From: Paragorgia papillata
Lineage: Eukaryota; Cnidaria; Anthozoa; Scleralcyonacea; Coralliidae
Assembly (NCBI GenBank): GCA_035771165.1
Contig: JAWNZC010000337.1
Span: 6,973,501-7,037,500 of the forward strand
Reading direction: 5' to 3'
Length of the DNA stretch: 64,000 nucleotides
The first letter of the stretch is position 1, and each line of letters begins with the position of its first letter. Below are positions 21,480-34,925 of the stretch, in pieces. The translations under genes were made by a program, and so were the position numbers. Below the pieces are notes generated by a model that saw only the letters and a program-made list of their open reading frames with translations, was not told the origin of the DNA and ran no database searches.

Positions 21480-22955
21480 TGTATTTGACGTCAGATCTAC
21501 ACGCTAAGTCGTTCTGTTCGCCAGAAATATAAACATGGCGGGGACAGAATGAAGAAACAGAAAGACTCTCGAAAGGGGATTTAGAAATGTTGTAATGCTT
21601 ATTTTATTTATTCTTTATTTTATTGTAATATCTATTTGTCACATATTTATTATCGCATTTTCAGTTTTATTTCAGTAATGAAAAGTCAGTTAATTAGCGT
21701 TGTAAAACATTATTCTGCTACGAGTGAATATGTTTTTAGTTATTTTTCGAGACAGGTTACACAATTTATGCATATAATAAAACGATTATAGAATTCGGTT
21801 TGTTGTATTAGATCAAGAATTATCAAGACCTTCTTAATTTTATATCAGTCTCAGCTTTGGGCAGATAACACAAACCTTGTCCTCGATAGTTTTTGATATC
21901 ACGCTTAACCTTATCCAATAAAACTTTCAATAACTGTAATATATCCAACACAAGTCAGCGTTCTTCATCCAATTTACTAGAAATACATGAACGCAACAAC
22001 CCCTCGCCCGCTTTTACATGCTTTTTTAACACACCCATCCCACCCCCTGATTAAAATAAGCACTCCTAATATACAACCAATACAAAAACAAACGGATATA
22101 AAAACAAATTATGTTAAATCCTTGGGATATTAAATTATACAATTTATGGATAGGTCGATAGGATGACAAAACTGATTTAAATCATTTAATGAAAGTTGAA
22201 CATATCAAAGCAAAATTTAGATTTCATTATTAAATTCTGGTTGTAAAAAATATATTGTTTTTAGGAGGTTTCAAAAGGGATTAATTTTAGCAAGCCTTTA
22301 AATGGCTTCTCTATGCATGTACATTTTGCAAAGGCAATATTAAAAGTAATTAACAGCTCAGAAATTACATTTATAATAGAGTCTGAGATAAAAACAATTC
22401 AGTAGAATCTGATTCCAGAAAGAAGAATTCAAAAGACAACGTTTCAGTCGAAACACAGCCAAGATAACCAACAAAGCCCATGAGTATTTTTAATAATAAA
22501 AAGTGCATGCACGTCCACCACGGTTAATATAAGCCTTAAAGGTAGTGTTTTAAGTTAGCTTTAGTTAAGCTGACTTATGATTTGGATGAGCAAAGGGAAA
22601 GCACGAAAACGTGAAGCTGAATATTGTTTAGGTTAAGCGAAAACTTGAAAACAACCAGAATCCTACCGTTAACCACTTTAAGATGATTTGACCATGGACT
22701 CACGGAGTGTCTTCAAACCAGGGCTACATACACTGCAGATCGAGTTTTTGTTTACCATACGGCGTTTGGTTTCTTCAAGTTCTCTGGTTTCTCTTCAAGA
22801 TATATTAAACGGGTTGTTTGTATCCTTTTCTTCGTTCTCCATTTCATTTCGTTTCGTTTAAATAAACGAAAGCAAAACACTATTTGTTTGAGAGTTTATA
22901 GTTTTCTTCGTCGCTAGTCACCAGTGTCCAACTATTCTTACCGCGTGACACCGTG
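21480..22955. other. intronic stretch, nothing recognised
   Basis: AT-rich, with no splice-bounded coding segment, tandem repeat or clear inverted repeat. Confidence 0.5.
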
Positions 22956-22958
22956 CCA

Positions 22959-22961
22959 TAC

Positions 22962-23021
<60 letters not shown>

Positions 23022-23044
23022 GGAAATAATATAAATATATAGGG

Positions 23045-23133
<89 letters not shown>
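22959..23133. repeat. two (TA)n arrays joined by GGGAAATA motifs
   Basis: TA runs at 22959-23017 and 23050-23127 are separated by AAAGGGAAATAATATAAATA and TAGGGAAATAG; the right array ends in the inverse CTATTTCCC. The unit can form a large cruciform. Confidence 0.93.
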
Positions 23134-23136
<3 letters not shown>

Positions 23137-23223
23137 CCCAGATTTCGTCTCCCTCGCTTTTTCTCCACGCGTGTAAAGTGGACTACACGCATGTCGAGAT
23201 TAGCACCTCCGGGCCTTCGGCCC

Positions 23224-23320
23224 TACGCCCGGGCTCGGGGATAAATACAGCCAAGCAGATTAAAAATCCAAGGCGAAGCCGAGTTTCTTAACCGGTTTGG
23301 CTGTATTTAGACATCGGAGG
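23224..23320. mobile_element. foldback repeat
   Basis: ATAAATACAGCCAAGCAGAT and the inverse GGTTTGGCTGTATTTAGAC surround AGGCGAAGCCGAG. A block with GAGGCGAAGCCGTGAG at 5485 is similar. Confidence 0.6.
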
Positions 23321-23497
23321 ACGAACACTGCATGACGAGTGTTGGATATAGCTTCTGAAACAAACGTATATTTCAAGAGAAAATCCACATAAAATTTGCT
23401 AAATTTGACCGTAATCTTCCTTCAATTTCTAAATACTGATTAAATATTGATTTCTTTTGAATTCTCCTCATGAATTATTAATGATAAGAGAAATATA

Positions 23498-23777
23498 ATA
23501 CCGTAAAATTCCGAAAGCAACGTCCCCCTGAAAGTTACGACCCCCGAAAGTAGCAGTAAAATTGGACGGCTCTTAGTAAATCCCGAAAGTAGCGATCCCC
23601 CAAAAGTAGTAATACACACTAGTAATTTGCGTCTTTTATATAGGAGATAGAGCGTGTACCAGTGTAAAAGATAACGATTTTAGCACCCCTAAAGTAACGA
23701 CCCCCCGAAAGTAGCGATCCCTAAAGGCTGCTAATTCCGAAAGTAACGAGGGTCGTTCCTTTCGGAACTTTACGGTA
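23498..23777. mobile_element. 280 bp inverted-repeat element
   Basis: Ends ATACCGTAAAATTCCGAAAG and the inverse CTTTCGGAACTTTACGGTAT. The interior repeats CCCCCGAAAGTAGC-like units. Confidence 0.82.
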
Positions 23778-24062
23778 TACACATGACATCAATTTTTCAA
23801 TTCGAAACGGAAAATTCTCTCTAATCATAAGACCCCAGAAAAGAAGTTGAGAACATTTGAACATATATTAACCCATGCATACAGGGCTTATTTCGAAAGC
23901 TTACAGAATATGACCAAGAATGGTTGGTATTTATCCTCGATTACACTGAAAGACGAGTCGTAAAGTCTAAAATTAAGACAGTCGTGCAGTTATTATGTAA
24001 TATATCATACACGAGAAGCCGTTATTATCTGATTTTAAAACACCGAGAATAATTTAAAATAT

Positions 24063-25106
24063 TCAAAGGACATTGGCAACAAAATTAAGTTTGTCTAATT
24101 TGAAAAAAAAACATAAAATTGTAATGGAAAATATTTTACAATTTTTTCTTATCTTTCTTCGTTTTAAGATATTTCAATTTGTTTAATATGTAAATGAGAT
24201 GATCTCTGACGTCATGAGCGGGGTACAGTATTTTCACACGTAGAAAATCAGTTAGATCTCTAAATTTGTTCAACGAAATCACTTGAAACTGTGCACATAA
24301 AAAGGCCTTGTGACACTGAACATTTAATATTATACAATACCCTGGTTGCTATGCGTGTTTTCATTGGTTGTTGGCCATGATCTATTAGAGGACAGACACA
24401 TGGTCACGTCAGATCACGTCAGCTGACTTGCTTTTTTCCTTCTTCATGCCCCAAAATCCGGCAAGAGTTTCGACAAAAACCTTTTAAATTTTAATTGTAT
24501 AAAACAAATAGATTCCATTTTTTTGTTGTCTGTTCAGTTATAGATGCACAGAAGACGTCACAACGTGGTAAGAACATCAGTGACCCACTCGACTGCGTCC
24601 CGTGGGCCACTTTTTTGTTCTTACCACGTTGTGACGTCATCTGTGCATCTATAACTGAACAGACAACGGCAAAATGGAATCTATTTGTTAAACTGATGTT
24701 GCTTTGTGTAAAAATACTGTACCCTGCTCCTGACGAGAGCCCGTCTCATTTACATATTAGACAAATTGAATTATAACATAGCTTTGATATAGCAACGTTT
24801 TTGATTGGCTGTCGTGCGTGCTCCATAACTCGATGGAGCACGGCAAAAAAGCGCGGGAAAAAGTTTCAAAAGAAAACTGAGTTTTAAATTGGCTACGCCT
24901 CGACCAACTCTTACGATTTTTTCGTGCTCTCCCAATTTCCCGCGTGCATCCATAACTCGATGGAGCACGCTAAACCGTGAGCCATTTCTTAATTATCTTG
25001 CAAACGAAGAATTTCACGAAACAATATCACGAGTTCAAAAAGAAACAATTTCACGAGATCTTTCAAATTAAACAAACTTAATTTTTATTGCCAATACCCT
25101 TTAAAG
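24063..25106. mobile_element. MITE family C copy with two elements nested in it
   Basis: The outer arms are family C (AAGTTTGTCTAATTTGAAAA at the left; AAACAAACTTAATTTTTATT and GCCAATACCCTTTAA at the right). Inside sit a foldback element (about 24333-24690, also present at 42210-42510) and a hairpin at 24778-24970 with CCATAACTCGATGGAGCACG on both arms. Confidence 0.78.
24333..24690. mobile_element. foldback element with AACGTGGTAAGAAC arms, copy 1
   Basis: TACAATACCCTGGTTGCTAT, TCATTGGTTGTTGGCCATGA, TCACGTCAGATCACGTCAGC, then a hairpin: TCAGTTATAGATGCACAGAA, CACAACGTGGTAAGAAC and their inverse after GACCCACTCGACTGCGTC. It matches 42210-42510 closely. Confidence 0.82.
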
Positions 25107-25536
25107 AGAAATTTGAGGTAAAACTTGTCTTAATTTATGGGCGTTTATTACCACATTTCACAACAACGTCTCGGCAACTGATTTCCATTGTGTTTTCCTC
25201 ATGAATTATTAATGAGTATGAGAAATATACGTCTCTTACCCGATTTGACTGCCTTATCCCAGGTTTTCTGCGCAGTGGTTTGGTAGAGGGTCCGAAACTT
25301 TGGTTTCTTTCTGCGACTAATCTTTCAGGTTGCACGTTTAAATGGACAGGCTTAAGAAAAACAAAATAAGATAAATTTCTCCTTTCTTACTTAATTTACT
25401 GAGGAAGGAAACTTTAAGAGTTCAAAATCAAAATACTAATTAGTATATATGCGATAAACGGTGTGAAAGTGTTATCACAGTGTGGTTGGTAAGTGGTTAT
25501 CACACTAATTTCCATTCAAAAGAGTGTGATAATCAT

Positions 25537-26096
25537 ATTTATTATATGGCTGGGTTTGATTTCCGGTCCGTTGCAAAACGGCGCATGCTGATTGCAATGC
25601 CGGTCTGTGTCCGGGAAAATACGCTTTTTTCTCGGCCCTGCAAGTTTTAGCGAGAACATTTCTGAGTTGATTTGAATACAAATAAAAGAGAACTGGTTAT
25701 CTTTATTCAAATATTCTGAACAATAAAATGTGCTAGAACATTGCTGCTGGTTTTCTTTAAAGCTGTTTATCTAAAAACACGACAAATAAAAGCCGAACTG
25801 GTGTAAACAAGAAGGCCAAGTAGCGACACGAGTTAACAGGTCAAAAGTTAACAGGTAAGGTAAACAGCATACTCCGAAGACAAAAACAACGCTAGAAACT
25901 TAAAAATAAAATGAACCAATAGCCATATAATAAATCCCTTATTAACCTCGTTTGCTCGGTCTGTACGGGAAAGTATTTGCCCTCGGTTTTATCGCACAAA
26001 CCTCGCTCCTTCGTCGCTCGGTCTGTACGAAAACCTCAGGCAAATACTTTCCCGTACAGACCTCGCACTCGGTTAATAAGTCTTTATTATTTTGTT
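25537..26096. mobile_element. repeat family E, copy 2
   Basis: Matches 10757-11300 over its full length, including CTGCTGGTTTTCTTTAAAGC, GGTGTAAACAAGAAGGCCAA and the CTCGGTCTGTACG hairpin at the end. Its first block is bounded by TTATTATATGGCT and the inverse AGCCATATAATAA, which define the terminal inverted repeats. Confidence 0.84.
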
Positions 26097-26666
26097 ATTA
26101 GTTGTGAGCGGGCGGAATCCTAGACTTTCCTGCAATTTGATTGGCTACGTGAGCGGGCGGTATTTCACAAGTATCTTGAACCGCGGTCCAAAAAGTTATT
26201 TTTTTACAATCTGTCATTCAAAATTGATCAATTTTCATAACTATTTCGTTGCCACAGAAAAACTATATTCTGAGCTACGGGGATGCAAATGAGTTTTATT
26301 ATCCAAATGGTTTTGACAAGTGCATGTGAAAACAGCGAATTTTAAAAGAAACGCTGGGAAAACTGTGACAAAGCAAAATTTACGAGCGTATTATTGATCA
26401 ACGACGTATGATTATCTGACACAATTGACGATACGTACCGAAAAAGATAGCGGCGGTACACGTAAGCACAATACTTTGCGACCTCAAATCAGCTCAAATA
26501 ACAACTAAACCTTGTTTATCATGTTACCATGGATTAAGTAAGCAAGAACTTCACTCCTACCAAAGTTGATCGTTTTAAAACCATATATTGCAATAATTCT
26601 GCAAGAAACAGTATTTACTGCACACAAAAGATTGTGGTTAAAAGGATGTGCTTTTTCGGTACGGCC

Positions 26667-27060
26667 AATAGAGCATATGCACGATGACGTATGACGGCGT
26701 TGGGTAACTATAACTACCAGAATGCTTTGCCAGTATTCTGGGGTTTCGGCTAAAAGGTGTCCAGTCCTTTCGCTGCTTTTCCAAAATATGTCGTCAAATT
26801 TGTTTTTTACAAATTTGTCGTGAAGTTTCAGTGAGTCTTAACCACAACATAAACCCTAACCTTAATCAGAAATCTGGTTTACACCCTAGCTTTTTTGAAA
26901 AACATATTTGACGACATATTTTAGAAAAGCTGCGAAAGGACTGGACGGGTCCCTCAGTCATCGCTTTAATTTTAGCCGAAACCCTAGAAACTGGCAAAGC
27001 ATTCTGGTAGTTGTAGTCACCCAACGCCATCTCACGTCATCGTGCAAATGGCCTACTATA
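26667..27060. mobile_element. 394 bp inverted-repeat element
   Basis: Arms read GCACGATGACGTATGACGGC, TTGGGTAACTATAACTACCA and GAATGCTTTGCCAG, and the inverse ends at CGTCATCGTGCAAATGGCC. A central hairpin is AAATATGTCGTCAAATTTG. It ends 64 bp before the exon at 27124. A diverged pair of arms occurs at 55131-55210 and 55785-55840. Confidence 0.82.
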
Positions 27061-27123
27061 GAATAATTGGCTTGCTGTAAATACGCTTCAGTCATATAAT
27101 GGTATATCAACAGTATAACTCAC

Positions 27124-27315
27124 CGTTCGCGGTGGTTCCTCATTCAATTGTTCTTCAGACGGTGTAGTGGTAAGAATAGTTGGATGCGCAAAACCAAACG
27201 TCTCTGAACAATGCCTTCTCTTTGTCAAAGGAGAGCCTGCCGGCTCTTGTGACTCAAACACCGGATCATTTACAGAATAGTCGCCAGATAGTTGCAGAAA
27301 AGTTGTTTTGTTTGT
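27124..27315 (-). CDS. ARHGEF11/12: RhoGEF exon: linker between coiled coil and RGS-like domain
   Basis: 192 bp, 64 codons, phase 0 to 0, acceptor GCAATTTGTAG, donor GTGAGT. The peptide is rich in Ser, Thr, Pro and Glu, with SGDYSVNDPVFESQEPAGSP followed by the basic LTKRRHCSETFG. It looks disordered; KRRHCS resembles a basophilic kinase site (inference). The family linker is poorly conserved, so assignment rests on strand, phase, splice sites and position between two better supported exons. Confidence 0.75.
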
Positions 27316-27535
27316 CTACAAATTGCAATAAGTGTTAGTTATTAGTATTAACAATTATTTACAAGTAATTGTGAATGACAAATAGAAATTAATTTGTTCA
27401 GAGTACTAGCTGCGCAAAATAACCATATAGGTTAAAGATACTGCGCAGCTATTTTAAATGAATACATTTTAAATAATTAATAGTCCGGTTGTTGACGAAG
27501 CGAAATCACTCAAAGATATCAAAGATCAAACTTAA

Positions 27536-28073
27536 AGGGTATTGGCAATAAAAATTAAGTTTATCTCATTTGAAAGAACTCGTCAAATGGTATAAGAAGA
27601 CCTTTCACAATTTTTCCGTATCTGTTTTGGTTTTGGAAATATTTCGACCAAACTCAGCGTGCTGTCCGCCATCTTGGAATTATTTTCGATATGCAAAATT
27701 ATGCATGTGACGATATAAGCAGGGTAAAGTGAAATTTTTATCTTGCCAACCTTATGACATTATGAGCTAGAAACTCGATTTTTTGTTGCGCTATTTCCAT
27801 TTTAAATTGACCCACAACATTTAAAAAGCCTTCCGTGGAAATTTGGGCACCCACGGAGTAGTCTCATCAGGTTTACCCTGCTTGTGACGTCACCAATTTC
27901 CTAGTTAATTAGACCCAATATTACAACAAGATGGCGGGCAGCACGCTGTCTTTGGTCGAAATATTCAAAACACAAGAAAGATACAGAAAAATTACAAAAG
28001 GTCTTCTTATACCATTTGGCGAGTTCTTTCAAATGAGACAAACTTAATTTTTATTGCCAATACCCTTTAAAGT
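27536..28073. mobile_element. large palindromic element of family C type
   Basis: 538 bp with long arms: AAAGGGTATTGGCAATAAAA, ACTCGTCAAATGGTATAAGA, GACCTTTCACAATTTTTCCG and AGCGTGCTGTCCGCCATCTT, all found inverted at the right. Only its outer ends resemble the other family C copies. Confidence 0.82.
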
Positions 28074-28084
28074 GCCAAAATCAT

Positions 28085-28360
28085 GATTGGGGTTTTTAAA
28101 TATTTAGGATATTTGGAACCTTCTGAAAAGATTTGTAATATATCTTCCTTTTCTAAAATTTCATCTCCAAGTGACGTCTACGACTAGGAATCTGTAAACT
28201 GGTTTTTATATAGACAAATTCCTGCGAAGACGTCACTTCCGTCAACTTTAACAGCGAAAAAGTCCATGAAGATAAAATTTTAGAAAAGGAAGATATATTA
28301 CAAATCTTCTCAGGTTCCAAATAACCTAAATATGTAAAATCCCCAATCATGATATAGCCA
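28085..28360. mobile_element. palindromic element starting TCATGATTGGGG
   Basis: About 275 bp. The left arm TCATGATTGGGGTTTTTAAA, TTAGGATATTTGGAACCTTC, GAAAAGATTTGTAATATATC and GTGACGTCT is mirrored to CCCCAATCATGA on the right. Confidence 0.85.
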
Positions 28361-28612
28361 CTTTAAAACAATACAATTATTATAATACAACTTATCAGAC
28401 AAAAACTCCCTCCATCTGTATTATCATAGTTACGACCATTCAATTGGAGGAAGCTACATACGAGAAGCCGCATACGAACTCATTAATATTTCTCAGTAGT
28501 GTCAAGTTTCAATTTCTTTTTAAATTGAGAAAGATATACTAAACGGCCAACTCTATCAAGCGGCCTTGGCAACCTTTGCATGTGGTGTCCCACAGAGTAA
28601 TTCATAATGCCT

Positions 28613-28777
28613 TAAAGTTTATACTTATTGTTTTATGTGCATATAAATTAGCCCTTATGACATCGTTTTAAAGTAAAAATTATTTTGAATTTCCCACATG
28701 AAAACGAGTTCATAAGGGCTAATTATTTATATGTATAAAGAATTTTAATTCGGTGGCCATTTTTGAATAAGGCCACA
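28613..28777. mobile_element. MITE family B, third copy (inverse)
   Basis: GTGCATATAAATTAGCCCTT, CGTTTTAAAGTAAAAATTAT, CATGAAAACGAGTTCATAAG and GGCCATTTTTGAATAAGG show the family in opposite orientation. The left end is eroded. Confidence 0.82.
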
Positions 28778-28944
28778 GAAATGGCGGCAAGAAATTTTTG
28801 ATGGAATTATAGTCCGTGCCGACTGCCGGTTACTGGCGTTGACGGAGAGCTGCACGCGTGTCGTCTGAATGTTTAACTTAAAACGCCAAAACTTCAATAT
28901 AATTTTCATCTATATTTCCGTAACTGCATGTATAGACGACTTTC

Positions 28945-29112
28945 ATGATAAGGACTAATTTGAATATTCTTTTATGTGCATTTTTAGAAGCCTTTCAGGC
29001 CTCGATTTTATGAATGGGAATTCAAAAGCATCTTTGCTTCATAACGAGGCTAGAAAGGCTAATGTAGATGCACATAAAATAACATTTGAAGCGGTGGCCT
29101 TTATGAAAGTAG
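28945..29112. mobile_element. diverged relative of MITE family B
   Basis: ATTCTTTTATGTGCAT on the left and ATGCACATAAAATAAC on the right frame a hairpin with AGGCCTCGATTTTATG and CATAACGAGGCTAGAAAGG. The outline is that of family B but the sequence is distinct. Confidence 0.65.
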
Positions 29113-29677
29113 TCTATGGCATGATCAGCCTGCATAACACTAGTCAGGACCGAGTTTCGTCATATTTGTCCAAAGTTGTTCTCTTTTTGTCTTAACATAC
29201 CTCGAACAGTCGAACTATACATTAAATTTTTCATCTAAAGATTAATTTTCTTCAACTTAAAATATTTCACTTGAATTAAAACAAGTTTAATTTGTTTTAA
29301 TGTTATAGGCCGTAATAGCAACGAGTGTGGTTCAAAAAAAAAATTGTCCAATCCGCAGACCTAATCAACTGGATGCTGAACACCACAAGGGTGAAAAATA
29401 AGATCACTTTAGTCAGCTACAACACTATACGAAATACACTGTTCTTGCATAAAACGTAAACAACGAAACAGATAGCTCCGTACCGCGGCTATACGTACCC
29501 GTATGGACCGAGCTAAAACGGTAAATAACATACGGGTTTTTTTATAATATAATATGAAAAAGACTTAATATTAGTAAGACTTAAGCCAAGTTTAGTTTGG
29601 AAAAATTGCATTATTTGCTTAAGAAAAAGAAAAGGATAATTGTTTTTGTACAACAAAGTGATTTTCACATTATTTTG

Positions 29678-30062
29678 GATGAACTTTGGTGTCTATTAAG
29701 CATTGCCAAGTAAAAATAAATAAAATTATTTAGAAAAAAATTATGACTTAAATTTTAGGATTCTGTGCAGTCAATCAAATTGCAGCATTGTCTAGAATCC
29801 CACCCAGATGCAAAGAGTATTATGTACTTACTATACAGTATTCGTGTTAACGGTGACTTCTTGAAAAGCACAGTCGTATTATTTGGATGGACTTTGGTGT
29901 TTATTTTGCATTATCAAGTAAAAATTAAAGAATCTTTTTAACAAAAAAATGACTTAAATTTTAGGATTCTGCGACTGTGGTCAGATATTAAAAAAATTCG
30001 CCCGAAAGTGTGCAGTCAACCAAATTGCGGCATTGTCTAGAATTCCACCCACTTACGATTGA
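29678..30062. repeat. two tandem copies of a roughly 205 bp unit
   Basis: GGATGAACTTTGGTGTCTAT...CATTGTCTAGAATCCCACCC is followed by a second, diverged copy starting GGATGGACTTTGGTGTTTAT and ending TTGTCTAGAATTCCACCC. ATGACTTAAATTTTAGGATT is in both. Confidence 0.75.
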
Positions 30063-30109
30063 CAAAAATACAAAGAACTATTCAGTTAACGATGACTTCG
30101 TTAAAGTGC

Positions 30110-30497
30110 ATATAAACCCTACACAGTTTTCAGTTTTCTGAAAATAGGACGCAAAAATAGCTGATAAGTTCTTTTACAGTTTTTGATTTGGTCCATTCAT
30201 TCCAGAGATATACTTAGTATGGAAAACCTCGTGCGTACACTGCTAGTGACAGAGCGATCAGAGTTGACGTTTCTTAAATGACGTCACGCCTTGTCGGTTC
30301 CAGGCCCTATTTTGATCATATAATATTTGCGGCAATTTTTCGCGGGACGTTCAAATTGGAGCATTTTGCCGATGTTTGAAGCAAGATATCTCCGGAACGA
30401 ATGGACCAAATCAAAAACTGTAAAATAACTCATCGGTTCTTTTGCCGAGATCTATACAAACAAATAAAAACTGTGTAGGGTTTATATGCACTTTAAC
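30110..30497. mobile_element. inverted-repeat element
   Basis: AAAGTGCATATAAACCCTAC and CAGTTTTTGATTTGGTCCAT on the left arm, and the inverse ending GGGTTTATATGCACTTTAA on the right. The core contains TGACGTCACG. Confidence 0.8.
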
Positions 30498-30782
30498 CCT
30501 TTCAAACCAAGAACGTATTATTATTCGATTTATTTTTATCTTCCTTTTAATTTGTTGAGGGACCGCTACGTCACCTACAAATAACAGTTTGCTCATGTGC
30601 ATTAGCGGGAAATGTTGTTTTGCAGCAAATAATATTTAGCTCATGCGCGTTACACTTAACTTCGGTAAACGTAAATCGCTCGTTCAGCCAAGCTGCCAAG
30701 AAATGAGTGGGCATAATTACAGGTAAACAATGTCAAGTAAAAAATAAATCGAATAAAAACAATTATTGAACTCGGTTTTCAA

Positions 30783-30893
30783 AAAATATCGTGATTTGTC
30801 AGTGTCTCGCAGTTCAGTTATTTGCCTCTGCCTTCGGCATCGGCAAATAACTGGTCTGCTCGCCACTGACAAATCACGATATTTTGCTCAACC
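30783..30893. mobile_element. foldback repeat
   Basis: AATATCGTGATTTGTCAGTG and CAGTTATTTGCC with the inverse GGCAAATAACTGG...CACTGACAAATCACGATATT around TCTGCCTTCGGCATC. Confidence 0.85.
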
Positions 30894-31106
30894 TCGTCCA
30901 ATAATTGTTAATTATTCTACTCTGGCTAACACCAAACGACTTTACTCGCCAATAGAAAAACTCCTGGTACTCTAAACCCGGTTTCCTACTGGTGAATTTT
31001 GTCGTGCGAGGCGATATTTCTATTGTCAAAATTGAACAGATTGGGATAGATTTCTAATTAGTTCCATCCGAGAGCTCATAAGACAAAATAAAAAGGCATA
31101 GTATAA

Positions 31107-31985
31107 ACACGGGCTCTAGGACAGGCTCGATATGGCTCGAGTGAAAAGTTGTCTCAGCATACAATTATTAACAAAAATTTGTGTGTTTGTCGTGCCTTAA
31201 TGTTCAATGAACTTGCTTATCTATAATACAAAGTGTACGGTACCTTGGATTGCTTGAAATACGCTACAATCCTCCTCGTAAGTCCTCATGAATATTCTTC
31301 GATTTGAACGACCATCAGACCATGTTTACCCGACCCAATCTTCCAAAATGTCACACGGCCACGAGTACTAAATATACAAGCTATCAAAGTTTTATTGTAA
31401 AAAGTGAGAGGGTAGGATCAAAGTAGGCGTTGTAGCACACTAAGCCAATCAGTTATCTGGGTTGTATACCATGTGATCTGTTCAAATCGTCCTGAGCGCG
31501 ATGAACCTTCTGACGTCAGATCAACGTCTTTTTCCTAAACGCGTAGTTGCTAGGTGGACTGGAGCCGGGGACAGGTTGTTTCCATATATGGAAGTTGGGA
31601 ACACGTTTGTGCCATATATAGTAGTGTCCTTTCATCTCGCTCTTGACGATGAAAAAATCCAATGATCCTACCCTCTTGTTTTTTTTGGACTTTCTAACAG
31701 GACGTGTGACATCATTATTTAGTACACGTAAGCCGCGTGACAGTTAGAAAGATTGGGTCGGGTAAACATGGTCGTTCAAATCGAAGAATATTCATGAGGA
31801 ATTACGAGGAGGATTGTAGCGTATTTCAAGCAATCCAAGGTACCGTACACTTTGTATTATAGATAAGCAAGTTCATTGAACATTAAGGCACGACAAACAC
31901 ACAAATTTTTGTTAATAATTGTACGGCGAGACAACTTTTCACTCGAGCCATATCGAGCCTGTACTAGAGCCCGTGGTATAAAATT
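31107..31985. mobile_element. 880 bp element with about 230 bp inverted repeats
   Basis: Left arm 31107-31340: GGCTCGATATGGCTCGAGTG, TTTGTGTGTTTGTCGTGCCT, GTGTACGGTACCTTGGATTG, ATTCTTCGATTTGAACGACC, ATGTTTACCCGACCCAATCT. The same sequence is inverted at 31742-31980. The roughly 400 bp core has no protein-like frame. Confidence 0.85.
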
Positions 31986-32327
31986 AAAAATAAAGTTATA
32001 TTGCTTTTTAAAGCTCGTCCTTCATGTGTCTGCCAAGATTTCATGAACAAAACGTCTTTGTCTGTCTTGAATTATTAACTCTTCCAAACGAACAGTCTCT
32101 GAACCACTCTTACTAAACTCAACGTCGGTAACGTCGGTTTTTAATTTATGGCTTAGCTTAGCTGGCGTAATTATAAGGGCCAGTTCTCTTTATGTTTTAG
32201 GGGATGTTCATATGAGGCGGGCTAGCCCGGTTACCGGGCTGATTTTATGTCACGAAAATCTTATTACGACTATTTGAGAAATGCAAAATCACATAACGAA
32301 GCAAAATTGGGTTTGTTTTCTCTAGGT

Positions 32328-33301
<974 letters not shown>

Positions 33302-33419
33302 TAGGTATAGCACACGGAGTATTATAATTGCTTTTTGTAGTCGAAGAAAGATTTTCGTGACATAAAATCAGCCCAGTAACCGGGTCAGCCCCTCTCATAT
33401 GAACAGCCCCTACGAAATC

Positions 33420-34920
33420 CAAGACCTATCTGCTATTAACATAATTAATGACTAATCTGAATAATAATTGTTTGAAATTATGTACTTTATTTATTCGCTT
33501 GTGCTAAAGTTGGAATAGAAATCTTAGGATTTTTCGAACTTTTTTTTTGTCGGTCAAGTCGCCAGTATAAGCCATGCACCATTTCACGATCTGAGATCGA
33601 ATCAATTAGTGTCCTATACCTATAATGAACTAACTGTTTAAGCTGATCTGACTTTTGTAATCACAATGTTCGCTTTCGTCATCATCATCCTTCGAGTGCC
33701 CTCGAGATCTGCGACACACGCCGCTTCCACTGGTTTCTGTTTTTCATTGCTGCACCAAGTTCGTTCAATGTCAGTCCTGTATCCCTGGTCAAAACATCTG
33801 TAAATGTGAGTGGTCTGCTACCTGATGGTCAGGGTCAGGAAGTGTCCAAAACACTGCAGAATCTCGGAGATTATCTGGTCTTTTGCTCTGTAGCAATATC
33901 CAGCAAAACGGACTCTTCTTCGTGCCACCACAACTGAGATGGGAGGGATGCCACCATAAATCTGAGCTTACGTGGGACGAAGATTCTGGACACGCATAAT
34001 TGGAGTCTTGTGTAAGTCCTGGAGTTCTTTATTCATTGTCCACGTCCATTGTCGGCATGTCGGTTGTTCGCTTTAAGATCTTCTTGAAACCTCCTACACT
34101 ATCATGTTATTTTTAACTATATAATTGTGTTATCTATATATATAGAAACAGAAATCTGGCGAAGCGCTACAACGTATTGCCCTAAGTGGCAATAAAATAT
34201 CAAAACACGGCAGATTTTAAATAAACCATATAGCTCATGATTAAACATCAATCTGTAGACAAGTATCAGAACAAAATGCATCACAGCCATATTGTATATA
34301 GCTATAGTAGCACGATGTGATTGATAAGAAAGAATCCGATAGGCTGAAAACTGCGTTTAAAATTAATATGTATATGTATAAAAGATCAATGAAAATAAAA
34401 TAAAATTGTAATATAAAGTTTAGGTCGTTATATTTGAGTATCGTTACCTTCCATTATAAGACACAAAGTCCAGTAAACGAAAATTCTAGTAAATGTTACG
34501 ATTTGGATTCATTGCGTTTTATATTTGATATAGTGTGATCAATCCTGACAGGAACATCAAATTATTTTATGCTATGAATTTATACGTGGGTTGACATCTG
34601 ACTTGAACAGTGAACACACTTGAAATACGGGTTCTTTGACGCATCAACTGATCACATCACTTGAAAACTGACGTTATATAGTGAGAACGAAGGCAATTGT
34701 CAATAAATTTGTCAACAAATATTAATCAAATTACCGCACATTTCAGAATATGTTCTAGCATATGACATCAAAATGGACATTAAATACCCGCAAACAAAAA
34801 AACTTGCTACCGTTACCGCCAAAGACCGAATATAAAAATAAGTTCATTGGCAATATCGAAGCGTTGAATTGTCACTGAAACATCTGTACGCTGTAGAGTC
34901 AATTCACATGAAAAGATGTA
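33420..34920. other. intronic stretch, little recognised
   Basis: No splice-bounded coding segment. The block at 33670-34100 (CATCATCATCCTTCGAGTGC, CCCTCGAGATCTGCGACAC) is richer in GC and may be an old element fragment. The rest is AT-rich. Confidence 0.4.
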
Positions 34921-34925
34921 CTTAC

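Noticed and set aside
25240..25316. Possible minus-strand exon (KFRTLYQTTAQKTWDKAVKS) with GTAAGA donor
   Set aside because: Its phase (2 to 1) does not fit between exons 27124-27315 and 19951-20157, and it lies beside repeat family C. It could be an exon of an unknown transcript.
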